Shown: positions 1-12,100 of the stretch, in pieces
Position numbering within the stretch: the stretch's first letter is position 1
Layout of the letters: each line of letters begins with the position of its first letter
Assembly: GCA_030144725.1 (NCBI GenBank)
Contig: JASKMD010000031.1
Coordinates: forward strand, 12,060,068 to 12,124,067
Length of the DNA stretch: 64,000 nt
Source of the DNA: Haematococcus lacustris
Lineage: Eukaryota > Chlorophyta > Chlorophyceae > Chlamydomonadales > Haematococcaceae
Reading direction: 5' to 3'
The notes under the pieces: generated by a model
What the model saw: only the letters and a program-made list of their open reading frames with translations
The model's database searches: none
What the model was told of the DNA's origin: nothing
Made by a program: the position numbers and the translations under genes

Positions 1-100
1 ATACTAAGGCTGCTGCTTCCTTTGCTGTCACAGAGCTTGCAATGTTGGGGGCTGGGTTGACACATACCTGAGCAGTCAGTTCCGTCGGCTTGTTTTGCAG

Positions 101-3100
101 GTGCTAATCAAAGCACTGACGCTGCAGTGAGCCCGGACTCAGCTGCCCAGGTAGTTGATGACAAGAAATGATAAACTTTGCTCAGCAGATCTCGAACCCA
201 TGTCTAATGCGGAGTGGTGGCGGACACGGCCATCACGACTGTGCAGGCTGCCCACCCAGCCCCCGACATTGCAAGCTCTGCAGAAGTCCCAGCCACCTCC
301 AGCCCAGACGCCCAGCTGCTCGAACTCAACAGTTTGACCTCTCCTGAAGCAGCTGAGGTTCCTGGTGGCAGCTTGACAGAACAGCCAGGGGCGGCCACGG
401 CGAATGCACTAGAGGCATCACAGCCAGCCGCCAGTCCCCAGCTCACGGCCACCAGCCCCACCAGCCAGCGGTCTGGAGTTTCCCTGTCTTTTCTAAAGTG
501 TGTGGCTGCAGAGCGACAAGGGTTGCCGATGGGGTAGCAGGCAGGGGTTGGGTAATGCACAGGAAGGTGGCAAGGGGCAGAGCATGCAAGGATCAGAACG
601 CGTGAGGAGGAGGGTAAGGCAGGGATGATGGGATGGGGTGGAGTAAGGGGATGGGGTGGGGTACAGGACAGTGGTAGCGCGCCGGCTGGTCAGGTCCTTT
701 TGGCCTTAGCAGCCATGCTATGCAAGCTTGGGATGGAGAATCTGCTCTTGGTTTCCTGCACGCAGATGGTTTGGGGAGTATGTGGAGCAGAGCTGGAGCA
801 CCCGCCAGGTCGTCAACGACATCATCAAGGTGCAGACCGCCCAGGAGAGGTACGTGCCTAGTAGGCCCCACCCTCGCCAGGTCATCACCAGATCATCATC
901 ATCATCATCAGCAGCACCAGCACCAGCACCAGCAGTGTCTGGTACCAGCAACGGGACCAGCAACAGCCACATGCAACAGCAGCAGCCATTTCTGGATGGC
1001 GGCTCGGGGCTGTGAGCCAACGAAGACAGCAACAGCATCTCATGGCTGCAGGTGCTGCTACCTGGACCTGCTGGAGCCCGTAGAGGTCGGGGCTCCGCTG
1101 CTGTACATCATCCACACATGGGACCGCCCATTCCACAAAATGATCAAGGTCAGGCACAAATGCACTCAAAGGTGGAGGCCACAGTCTCCCTCTGCTGCCC
1201 TGGCATGCCAGACATGCCTGCCCCTGGCCCCTGGTGCAGGTGTTGAGCAAGGGCCTGGCACTGGCCTACCCTGACCTTCCCGAAGAGCAGATGTTTGTGT
1301 GGATTGACGGTGTGTGGGTGTGGGTCCCGTTGGTGCACCAGGAGCATGGCACAGCCATCCGCACGCAACATCTGTCAGCCTCACATGGGCCATGGCATCA
1401 CCAACTGCCCCTCACATGTGTCAGGCAACACCATGACCTGGCATGGCTCGCTTGCATTAATAGGCCAGCCATGGTCGTGTTCGTGAGGATGCTGTGTGGG
1501 CCCTTACCCTGCCCAGGCCACACCCGGCCCTCACCCTGCCATGCCATGGCCCTACCCTGCCTTCACCCTGCCCCGACCTGGTGTGTGTTCTCCCTGCAGT
1601 GTTTGCAGTGCGGCAGTGGGGCCCGGCCCTGGGCCCTGACGACCTCCTGAACCTACGCACCGCGATCAGCAGCTGCCAAGGCGCAGTGCTGTGCCTGGAC
1701 ACGGCAGCTGCAGCCCTGACCCGATCCTGGGTGAGTCCTGCAACCAGGATCAGCCGCGCGGACTGCACTAGGGCCAATGCACACCCCAGGATGGTCGGCT
1801 GCCACATCACTAGCCTTGGGCTGAGTCTTTCACCCCATTCCATGTGAGCCTGGCAATAAAGCTGAGCCTACCTACGCGTTTCCTACCTAACTTTGACCGA
1901 GCTTAGCAGCATGCCTCCAAGCAGCTCCAGGGCCCATGGCCTAGTGAAGCGGCCCTAAGTAATGGCCCTAGGCATCCACATAAGTGTTACACAACCTCCT
2001 AATCAGATCAACAAAACTCATTCAACAAGGAACAACATGTCGGCCTGTGGGTAATCTCACTCAGCTACTCCAATCATGTTGTAGCATCCTCGGTCGCACC
2101 CTTGATGACTGCAAACCCCACGTAGATGGCACTTTCCCGGGACAGACCACTGGGCTCCTCATCAAAACTAACAGCATTATGCTTTGTAAGGCTGACAGCC
2201 TGTGTGAAACTACTAGGGCCTTATGCATTGTTGCGGGCCCGACCATCAATGCCCCGCCGGTACTCAGCAGCCCGGTGCAACCACTGCCTGCCTTTGGGCA
2301 GCCGGTCATTGACCCGCTTGTAGCGCTGCTGGTACTCCTTGCCAATGGGGGGCAAAGCCTCAAGGTCATCCCATTGGCACAGCTCTATGGGGCGCTGCCT
2401 GCTCTCCCCGATGCGCTGCAAGTTCAGGCACCCGTTGGTGTCCCGGTCCAGCCACCTGCCCCATGGGGGGGCCTGGGGTGGTGGGGCTGGGCCAGGTGCT
2501 GCAGGGAGGGGCTGGGCCTGGGCTGGGGGAGCGGGTGGTGGGGCCTGGGCGGGGGGGGCCTGGGCAGGCGGAGGGGGGGGGGGCCTGGGCTGGGGCAGGG
2601 GCAGGGGGGCCCTGGGCTGGGGCAGGGGGAGGGGGGGGGGGGCGGCACCTGATGGCACCACGACAGGCCCCGCACATACTTCGCATGCCGCAGGCTCCAG
2701 GCTGGGCGCACCAGCCGCGGGTTGACCTGGCCTGCTGGGGGTACCCAGTCTGCTGGCCTGGGCTGGTTAGGTGGCAGGTGCAGCTCACAAGGCTGGCGGG
2801 CATGCACTGAGGAGCTGACACGGCTGGTGCGGAACTCATCCACGATCACCAGCCTGTCAGGTCTGGGATCTGCGCTGGGCCTGCTGGGCTGCTCCACCAC
2901 CTTGCAAAACCCCGCCCGCACCGCCCCCGCCTTCCACCCACCCTGGCTGAAGTTGCCTGCTCCCAAGAACACAGCCACTCCCCTCTCCTGGTGGTAGTGG
3001 TGGCGTGACACCCACTTCATCCCATTCACCACCTGCAGGTCAGGTCTAGGTCAGGTCAGGTCAGGTCAGGTCAGGTCAGGTCAGGTCAGGTCAGGTCAGG

Positions 3101-6100
3101 TCAGGTCAGGTCAGGTCAGGTCAGGTCAGGTCAGGTCAGGTCGAGGTCAGGTCAGGTCAGGTCAGGTCAGGTCAGGGTCAGGGTCAGGGTCAGGGTCAGG
3201 GTCAGGGTCAGGGTCAGGGTCAGGGTCATACCTTCTTGCAGAACGCCTCAATAACGCGCTCCTGGGCATGGTGCAGCGCCAACCGCTGCCTGCGCCAGCG
3301 TGGCTTGAGGTACTCCTCCCATAGCGCGTCCCAGGTGGCCTTGAGGGCCAGGACGTGGGCATGGAGGCAGCCCAGGGTGGTGCCAGCTGGGGTGGCAGCT
3401 GCCAACTGCAGCAGCTGTGGCTGGATGGCAGCTGACCAGCGGGCTGTGTCCTGCTTGGCTTTTGTAAGCCCGCTGTCATGCTTGAGCTGCCCCTTGCTCA
3501 GCTCAGATGCTGGTGATGATGGTGGTGGCGTTGGCATTGAGGGAGTTGCCGTCCCCTGTCAGATGCTCCTCGTCCAGCTGCTGGAGCATGGCCACCGGCC
3601 AGGCACTGCTGGGCTGCTCAAAGGCAGCCACCTCACCGGGCAGCAGCCTGATGCCGTGGTGGTGGGGGCCACGCATGAGGTGCTCCTGCACACTGGCCTT
3701 GGTAATCAGCTCCATGGCGTCCCTGATCTGTGCCAGCAGCTGTGGGTCCCAGATACCCAGCTGCACTGGGGGAGGCAGCTGGGCTGGGGCGGCTGCTGTG
3801 CGGGGGAGCTGCGTGTGGGAATGCGGGGGTGGGCATAGGGAGGGTGGGCTGGGTCAGGTGGGGGAGGGGGACCTGGGGCTGGACCTGCTGCTGCTGGGAA
3901 CCCTGGAGTGGGCTGACCTAGGAAGGACAGGAGCAACACTGTCAGGCTCATGACTGCTGCCAGGACACACTGCTTGCTGCCCATGGTCATACGCTTGTTG
4001 ACCTCTGCCACAACTGCGTCTACCTCAGCTGGGCTGAGGTCAGGCTGGGCTGCCTCCACAAGACCACGCAGAGCTGCCTTGATGACCTGGCGCCTCTCTG
4101 CAATTACTACCTTGACAGCCTGCCCCTGCCCCTGGACTTGCTGCCCACTGCCACTGGCACCTGCAGACACGGGAAAGCACAGCACACGCACGGCAGGATT
4201 TGATGCACGGAGTCGCGTCGTCAGTTAGCTTCGGGGGAGTCTAGCCTGTCGTTGAGCATCTCGGCTTACCGGCTGCACTCCGCGTGGGAGAGACGGGTCG
4301 CTTGCGTTTCGCCCTCGGGGGCATCTCAGGGATTTAGTTACATTATCCAAGCGGAGTGGCTGTGTTGGGGTGTGCATCAGGTTGGCATCTAACCGGAGCG
4401 CCGGCAACCGGAGTGGGGCGGAAGTGAGGTCCATTACATATCATTTAAACATTAAATGACTGGCAAGGGCTGCATGCCTACACTGGCACGCCATGTCCTC
4501 CTCTACTTGAAAGCCTTTAGCCAGCTGGAGAGTCGTGTTCACAGACCCTCAAACAGGACAACCTCCTAATCAGACAAACACAACTCATTCAACATGGAAC
4601 AACATGCTTGCCTGTGTATAATCTCGCCCCGCTACAATCGCATTGAAGCATCCTCAAAATTAGGTATTGGTGTTGGCAGTTCAGATCACAGATCACGCAT
4701 CTCCTATTAGTAGGGGAACTATGCGCTGGGGTGGGTAGTGCATGTTTTCGGTCATGTTTTCGGTCCTGTGGTCGTGGAGAGGCCACCTGACATGCACCAG
4801 GCACACACGCTGGGTTTGCAAGGTGTGAGTCAGAGCGTTGCCAGCTTATACACTTGCCTCATGCCACGGTTGCTTCCCTTAACTTTAGCCTCTAATCAGG
4901 CAGTCAGATGTGCATCAAGCACTTGCTGAACAGACAGCAATTCCACCTAACACATTCCACCTAAAAACATCTGACTAAGACACCTGTCTGATGCCATCGC
5001 ACTCCCACCCCAACGCATAGTTCCCCTACTACTAGGAGATGCGATATCCAAAATCCAAACTCCCACCCCTGCAGCTCTCTTCCCAACTGTTCTAGAGCAA
5101 GTAAAACCTATGGCTGGGTGCAATCAGACCTCCTGTCAGATGCCATGCTGCACATCACATGTCTTGTGATATGGCCATACTGCTAGCTGCAGCTGCAAGA
5201 ACGAGATGAAGAAAAAAGCAGCAAACAACAAAGGCATGGGGGGTGGGGGTGTGTAGGAGTGTGGCTTTGTGGGTTGACCCCCCTGGGCTGCCCTGTGACC
5301 CTGTTGGTGCTGCAGGTGTTGTGGGAGCTGTGGGTGGTGAGCTGCACTCTAGGGGCCGACAAGCTCATGATCATGAGTGGCTTCGTCCGAGGCCCAGACC
5401 TTGTGCAGGTGTGTGATCATGAGTGGCCGACAAGCTCATGTGGGTGGTGAGCTGCACTCTAGGGGCCGACAAGCTCATGATCAAGCTCATGATTACAAGC
5501 TTTGCCCGGGGCCCAGACCAACAAAACTCATTCAACAAGGAACAACATGTCGGCCTGTGGGTAATCTCACTCAGCTACTACAAACATGTTGTAGCATCCT
5601 CGATCGCACCCTTGATGACTGCCAACCCCACCCCGATGGCACTCGTTCCAGACTTAAGGTGTGATCTGCCAGCCCCAGATCTGTTTGTCCGGGGCCCAGA
5701 CCTTGTGCAGGTGCGGGCTACAGGGCACCTTGATGACTGCATTGGGCCTGCCCCACTCTCACCCAAGCCCTGCCAGCATGCCTGGTGCTCCTATTGCCCT
5801 CTACAGAAACTACGTATGCTGGATCTGAGCGTCAACTCCTTCACGTCTGAGCTCGCTGACAAGGCTCTGTTGCTCGCGTCCTTGACGGCAGCTGGGCACC
5901 TACCCTCCTTTTCCACTGTCATTCGCTCGCTGCTGCTGGAGTCGGCACGCGCGTCAGCTTTGAGGCAAGTGTCGATGTGCGCTGGACATGCCACCATGGA
6001 CCGGCACGTGCAAGCTGCATGGTGCGCCTGCATGCAGACAAGAGAGCGTGAGCAACATGACCAAACAGCTAGCAGACGAGGCATCAGCTGCGGTGCAGGC

Positions 6101-9100
6101 TGCGGTGGCGGCCTATGAGATGGCCCTGGCTGCTGGGTCAGATGGTGCAGAGGGCTCTGCTAGCGTGCAAGCAGCCCAGCAGGCGGAGGAGAAGGCAAAG
6201 ACAATGGCCAGGGACCACCAGGTCGCGTACGCAATGGTAAGTTGAGCTGACTGAGTGGCACAACAGGGCAAGACAGACCTCCCTGAAGCCAGCTCCCCTG
6301 TCATGTCAGCTTCGCTTCAACCTCCTCACAAACCCACAGTTTGCGCAACCTTGCCCAACCTTGCCCTCCGCTGCCCACCCTTACCTACCCTTATCTACCT
6401 TTGCCTTCCCTTGCCTTCCCTGGCCCGTGAATATCAAGCGGAGCATTCAGCCCCAAGGGCCGTGTCAAGCATCAAGGCAGCCAAGCAGCACATGACATGG
6501 TCATGACACATACTTTCATGACACCTAGCTGCTGCCTTTGCGTGCCCTTTGCTTGGCTCCACTTTCCTGCAGTCCGTCTTCAGGGCAGCCGCTACCTTGG
6601 AGGCCTCCGGTATGCGTGAAGGTGAATGCCAGCTTTGCGAGCACTCTCTGCCCCTGCCTCCCTCTGCCCCTTCCCCTCCCCCTCCCCCTCCCCCTCCCCC
6701 TCCCCCTCCCCCTCCCCCTCCCCCTCCCCCTCCCCCTCCCCCTCCCCCTCCCCCTCCCCCTCCCCCTCCCCCTCCCCCTCCCCCTCCCCCTCCCCCTCCC
6801 CCTCCCCCTCCCCCTCCCCCTCCCCCTCCCCCTCCCCCTCCCCCTCCCACTCCCACTCCCGGCAGCTGTGACTCGTGTGTTCACAATTGCCTTGCACATG
6901 CCCTCCCTCTCCTGCCATCGTGCTCTGGTGACAGAGGCGCATGCTTTGTTTCGAGCATCCCTGGGCATCAGCAACGAAGAGCTAGGCGGCGTCCATGCTG
7001 CCGTGGAGGGCGCCACGCTGTTGGCGCTGGGAGGTACATACACCGCAGCAGGCCAGTGGGACGACGCGGGAGCTTGCCTGCGCAAAGTCCTAGAGCTCGA
7101 CGTGAAGGTAAGGTTCCGTGTGGCGCAAGGCAGCGAGCCCGGCCGCTAGGTGGGCTCCCTGCATCCGCTTGCCGCGCCGGTTGTTTGAACGTCCCACCTT
7201 TGTCTACCCCGCGTCCCCGGAACCGACCGTATCGCACCTGATGCCTTCACACATCAGTTGGCTTGGAGATGTGTGATGCACGGCCTACAGGCTTCGGTTG
7301 CAACTCGGTCACGGCCCGTAGCTTCGAGATCAGCAGACAGACTCTCGGCCGTGTCCCGCCCCAACCTTTCGTAAATACACACGACCGGTGTCCCACATGC
7401 ACCGCCGCGCGAGCTCGTCGATGGTGGTGTTGCTGCAGTCGTTTGGCCCCCAACACCTGCGCACCGCCAAGAACAAGACGGCGCTGGCGGTGGTGCTGCG
7501 CCGCTCCGGACAGCTACTGGACGCAGAACAGCTGTACAAGGAGGCGCTGGAAGTGCTGCACCCGCCAGGCGCCACTCCCACCGTCTCTGTGGCCAGTGTG
7601 CAGGTGAATGGGGTGGTGGGCTGGGGCGCTGCAGGCTCTATGGCGGCTGGGGCGCCTGCTGAGCCAGTCAAGTTGTGGTTGTGGGCACTAGGAGCATGTG
7701 AGCTGCCATGGGTATCCACGCCCAAGCATCCCCACACTTAGTGGATTCACCCCATTGCGCCTGCCTGTCTGCGCTGCTGACCAGCTGCTATGCCCACATG
7801 ATGGTCGCTGGTTTCCACACCCAAGGCAAGGCCAAGCAGCCATACCAGGTCGAAGGCTATCACGACCATCATGTGAAAACATTATCATCACGGGCCTGCA
7901 TTACAAGCAGCAGCTGCTTCAGATGCCAAATGCAGGCACACAGGCACTATGACCACTGCACCACCACAGCCATTGTTGCCATGCAGCCTTTGCAGCCTTT
8001 GCAGCTGTTAGTGCCTATGCATGCATAGCTTGCCATCATTTGCCTGCAAGTGGCGCCTGCCACTGTGGGCCTGTAGCACTGCCCGTCCTGAGGCTACACA
8101 GTAAGGTTCCTAACTTGAACGACTTTTGACGTTGAAGGCCCAGTGCCACTCCATTTGGGTAGGGGCGTAGGGGTCGTGTAGCTGCCGGCTGCTGCAGTGG
8201 CCCATCTGCCTTGCTCCCACAGCATGTGTGGCTCCTTGCGCTGCAGATGGGGCTGGTGTCGGTGCTGAAGCTGGATGGCAGGGACGAGGCTGCCGCTGCC
8301 CTGTGCCGCACCGCCTACAACACCTTCAACTCCTTGGCTGGCAGGTACAGCTGCATGGTGGCTCTTCCTGGCTCTGCCCTGCACAACCACCAAAATCATG
8401 CACATGTGCGGGCCCTCTTGCACACTTGCTTGAATCAAAGCAGGCCGGCACCTCCCTGGCCCGCTACACCTTGCCTGACAAATGCCTGCCTTGCTGCTTG
8501 CCTCTATCCCTACCAACGCCCTGCCGTGCCGCCCCTGCCTCGCTGCTGCCTTGCTGTCTGCCTGCCACCCTGCCCTGATCTGTTGCTCAAGAGACTAACG
8601 AGCTGGGTCCCTGTCAGCTTCCAGGCTATTCATGCTGCCACCTTTCCTGGCAGGTACAGGCAGTCACCTCAGGCATGTTAGCTTCAGCAGTGCCCTCTGA
8701 ACATTGTCTTTCTAGCTCGAGCCATGCTCTCTAGCTTGAGCAATGCTATCTGCATTATGCTCTGATTAGGATGCTGATTTGGGTGGTCCATAGTTCACTC
8801 TACGCACACAGCCAGCCTCAACAAAGTTAGCCACGCCGTCATTGTCTCAGCCGTCGTCGTCTAGATGATGCCTAGCTGCTATAGAGACACGGAGTGCGGC
8901 ATGTTCACTCACCCTTCCGCATCCTTGCCACCCTGGCTTGGCCTTGGTCACCTGCACCTTTGCATCCTGTGGGCGGCAGGTACTGCAGCAAGACACTGGC
9001 GGCCCTGGCGCAGCTGGCGCAGCTAGAGCGGCGGTGCGGGCGGCTGGAGCAGGCTGAGCAGCTGGTCCGCGACCTGGATCAGCGCAGGTAGGGGCGCCAC

Positions 9101-12100
9101 GGCTGGTCTAGAAAGCAGCGAGCTTTGCAGCGCTGTAGCACAGGGCTTGGACCTGTGCCATCAACCGCTTTCATCCACCCTTGAGGTCACGTCGGTGTTG
9201 GTCATGCTGACATGCTGGCTCTCAGATATGCTCACAGGTGCTGTGTTGGCATGTTTGCTAGTCCTCTTCATCCTCCCAACAATCAGTAGCACACGCTTGT
9301 CCTTGCATGACAGCATGCCATTACATAAACCTCAACGTGTCAGCAGCTGGGGGTTGCCATTACTATTTAGTTCGATGTGATTTAAATGAACCCCCAGCTG
9401 CTGACACGTTGAAGTTCTTATTTTGGCCTGCTGGAGGATGCTGTTGTGGGTTGGTGGCAGGTGCCATGGAATGCTGACAGGGGTGGATGCTGAGTGTGCC
9501 AGAACCCAATAGGAGTGTGTGGTTGCCTCTGCACTGACTGCCACCGACTGACTGCCACCAACAGACTGCCACCGAGTAATCGCCATCGCCACCTGGCAGT
9601 TGAACCAAGCCAATAGTCCAACCGCTGTCGTGCTGAGACACGCTGTCGTGCCAGCTGCTAGGCCCAGGGCAGGCGGTCTTGCAGCCAAGTGCAGCCCCAG
9701 TTCTGCATTTGTCAGCCTTGGCTTCACCCCCCTACTAGGTAGCCGTCAGCTTGGGTGTTGTATCACCTCTTGTTGCTGGCAAGCAGCAGGCAGCGAACCA
9801 AGCAAATGCCTGGGCTAAGGGCCTGCATGTCTGTGACTTAGGGGTCTGTCACGAGCTTAAAGCAGTAGATGGATAACAAGCAGTTCAGGTCTGAACAAAA
9901 CCCCGCCTGCTCGCTTTCACTGGAAAATTAAAAAGAAAGAAGTAAAGTAATCACTCTCCTGAAGGAGCATGACTGGACGTTTTTACTAAAGATACTGATT
10001 GGCCGCCCGAGTCTAGAGAGGGACCGGCCCCTTTTCGTGTTGGGAACAATTGCATCGTCATGGTCTCGATCCTGAGATTGATGAGTTGTAGGGGTCGCTA
10101 CAAACAGGAAAAACCCAACCCTAGAGTTCGCCATGGCTCTAGGGCTGGGGTAGTAAAAGCTTCACTAGGAAGCTCCACTGGGCCGGAAGCTTATCAATCG
10201 CTCCTGCTTTGGACGATCCTCTTGACCTGCGAGCACATAAGGACATGCCCGGCTATCACAGACCCAGCACCAATGCAAGGCCTGCATGTGTGCATGGGGC
10301 AAGAGGCATGCAAGCACTACAAGCATATTCCCCACACCACAGCTGCTTCAGACTGCATGTCATGCGACAATTGAGCAATGCCATGCGTTGCAGCATGCCA
10401 TGCGGCTGTCACTTGCAGGCTTATGGTCGCCACTGCCGCCACTAGCTACCAAGCTGCTGTGGAAGCTGCCCATAACCAGTACCTGGCAGACTACGCAAAG
10501 GACAATGCCAGCATCTCCGTGCAAGCTCCTGGCGCTGTGCAAGATAGCTCCCCTCCAGCAAGCAGCAGCAGCCACACTGCTGCTGCACCCCCCACACTCA
10601 CCAAGGGTCTCGGCCCACACAACTCTGAGATTGTACCCATTGCAACTGCTGCCGTGGAGGGGCTGGCTGCACAACTTAGCGGCAACAATAGCTTCACAGC
10701 AGATCCCAAAGTGGCTTCTGCACGGGCCAGCCCCAACACTGGAGCAAGCGTGCAGGCTGTGCCAGCCAGCCTTGACGGAAGCTTCACAGCACATCCTAGG
10801 GAAACCTCGATGCGTGCCAGCCCCAACACTGGAGCAAGCGTGCAGGCTGTGCCAGCCAGCCTTGACGGCAGCTTCACAGCAGATCCAAGAGCAACCTCGA
10901 TGCGTGCCAGCCCCAACACTGGAGCAAGCATGCAGGCTGTGCCAGCCAGCCTGGACGGCAGCTTCACAGCGGATCCTAGAGCAACCTCGATGCGTGCCAG
11001 CCCCAACACTAGAGCAAGCGTGCAGGCTGTGCCAGCCAGCCTTGACGGCAGCTTCACAGCAGATCCTAGGGAAACCTCGATGCGTGCCAGCCCCAACACT
11101 GGAGCAAGCGTGCAGGCTGTGCCAGCCAGCCTTGACGGCAGCTTCACAGCGGATCCTACAGCAACCTCGATGCGTGCCAGCCCCAATACTGGAGCAAGCG
11201 TGCAGGCTGTGCCAGCCAGCCTTGACGGCAGCTTCACAGCGGATCCTAGAGCAACCTCGATGCGTGCCAGCCCCTACTCTGGTGCAGGTGTTATGGCAGG
11301 GCTGGCCAGCGGCAATGGCAGCTTCACAGCAGCTGCTGAGCAGGCATTGGGCCGTGCCAGCCCCTACTCTGGTGCAGGTGTTGTGGCAGGGCTGGCCAGC
11401 GGCAATGGCAGCTTCACAGCAGCTGCTGAGCAGGCATCGGGCCGTGCCAGCCCCTACTCTGGTGCAGGTGCTGTGGCAGGGCTGGCCAGCGGCAATGGCA
11501 GCTTCACAGCAGCTGCTGAGCAGGCATCGGGCCGTGCCAGCCCCTACTCTGGTACAGGTGTTGTGGCAGGGCTGGCCAGCGGCAATGGCAGCTTCACAGC
11601 AGCTGCTGAGCAGGCATCGGGCCGTGCCAGCCCCTACTCTGGTGCAGGTGTTGTGGCAGGGCTGGCCAGCGGCAATGGCAGCTTCACAGCAGCTGCTGAG
11701 CAGGCATCGGGCCGTGCCAGCCCCTACTCTGGTGCAGGTGTTGTGGCAGGGCTGGCCAGCGGCAATGGCAGCTTCACAGCAGCTGCTGAGCAGGCATCGG
11801 GCCGTGCCAGCCCCTACTCTGGTACAGGTGTTGTGGCAGGGCTGGCCAGCGGCAATGGCAGCTTCACAGCAGCTGCTGAGCAGGCATCGGGCCGTGCCAG
11901 CCCCTACTCTGGTGCAGGTGTTGTGGCAGGGCTGGCCAGCGGCAATGGCAGCTTCACAGCAGCTGCTGAGCAGGCATCGGGCCGTGCCAGCCCCTACTCT
12001 GGTACAGGTGTTGTGGCAGGGCTGGCCAGCGGCAATGGCAGCTTCACAGCAGCTGCTGAGCAGGCATCGGGCCGTGCCAGCCCCTACTCTGGTGCAGGTG

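Larger units (their letters stand above)
1731..5315. other. Long intron of the TIR/TPR gene, occupied by mobile DNA
   Basis: This 3.6-kb intron splits the TIR motif S-W | V-L-W-E-L. It holds the minus-strand Fanzor-like gene (2221-4324), an inverted-repeat element (4697-5042) and copies of a roughly 125-bp direct repeat. The stretch 1731-2008 shows nothing coding. Confidence 0.6.

Noticed and set aside
2009..5644. LTR retrotransposon bounded by the 125-bp direct repeats
   Set aside because: No gag, protease, reverse transcriptase or primer-binding site between them; the internal gene is Fanzor-like and a third diverged copy lies inside.
6434..7241. Poly-Gly, poly-Pro and Ser-Pro proteins over the CCCCTC array
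   Set aside because: Microsatellite translation; the flanking TIR/TPR exons are explained without it.
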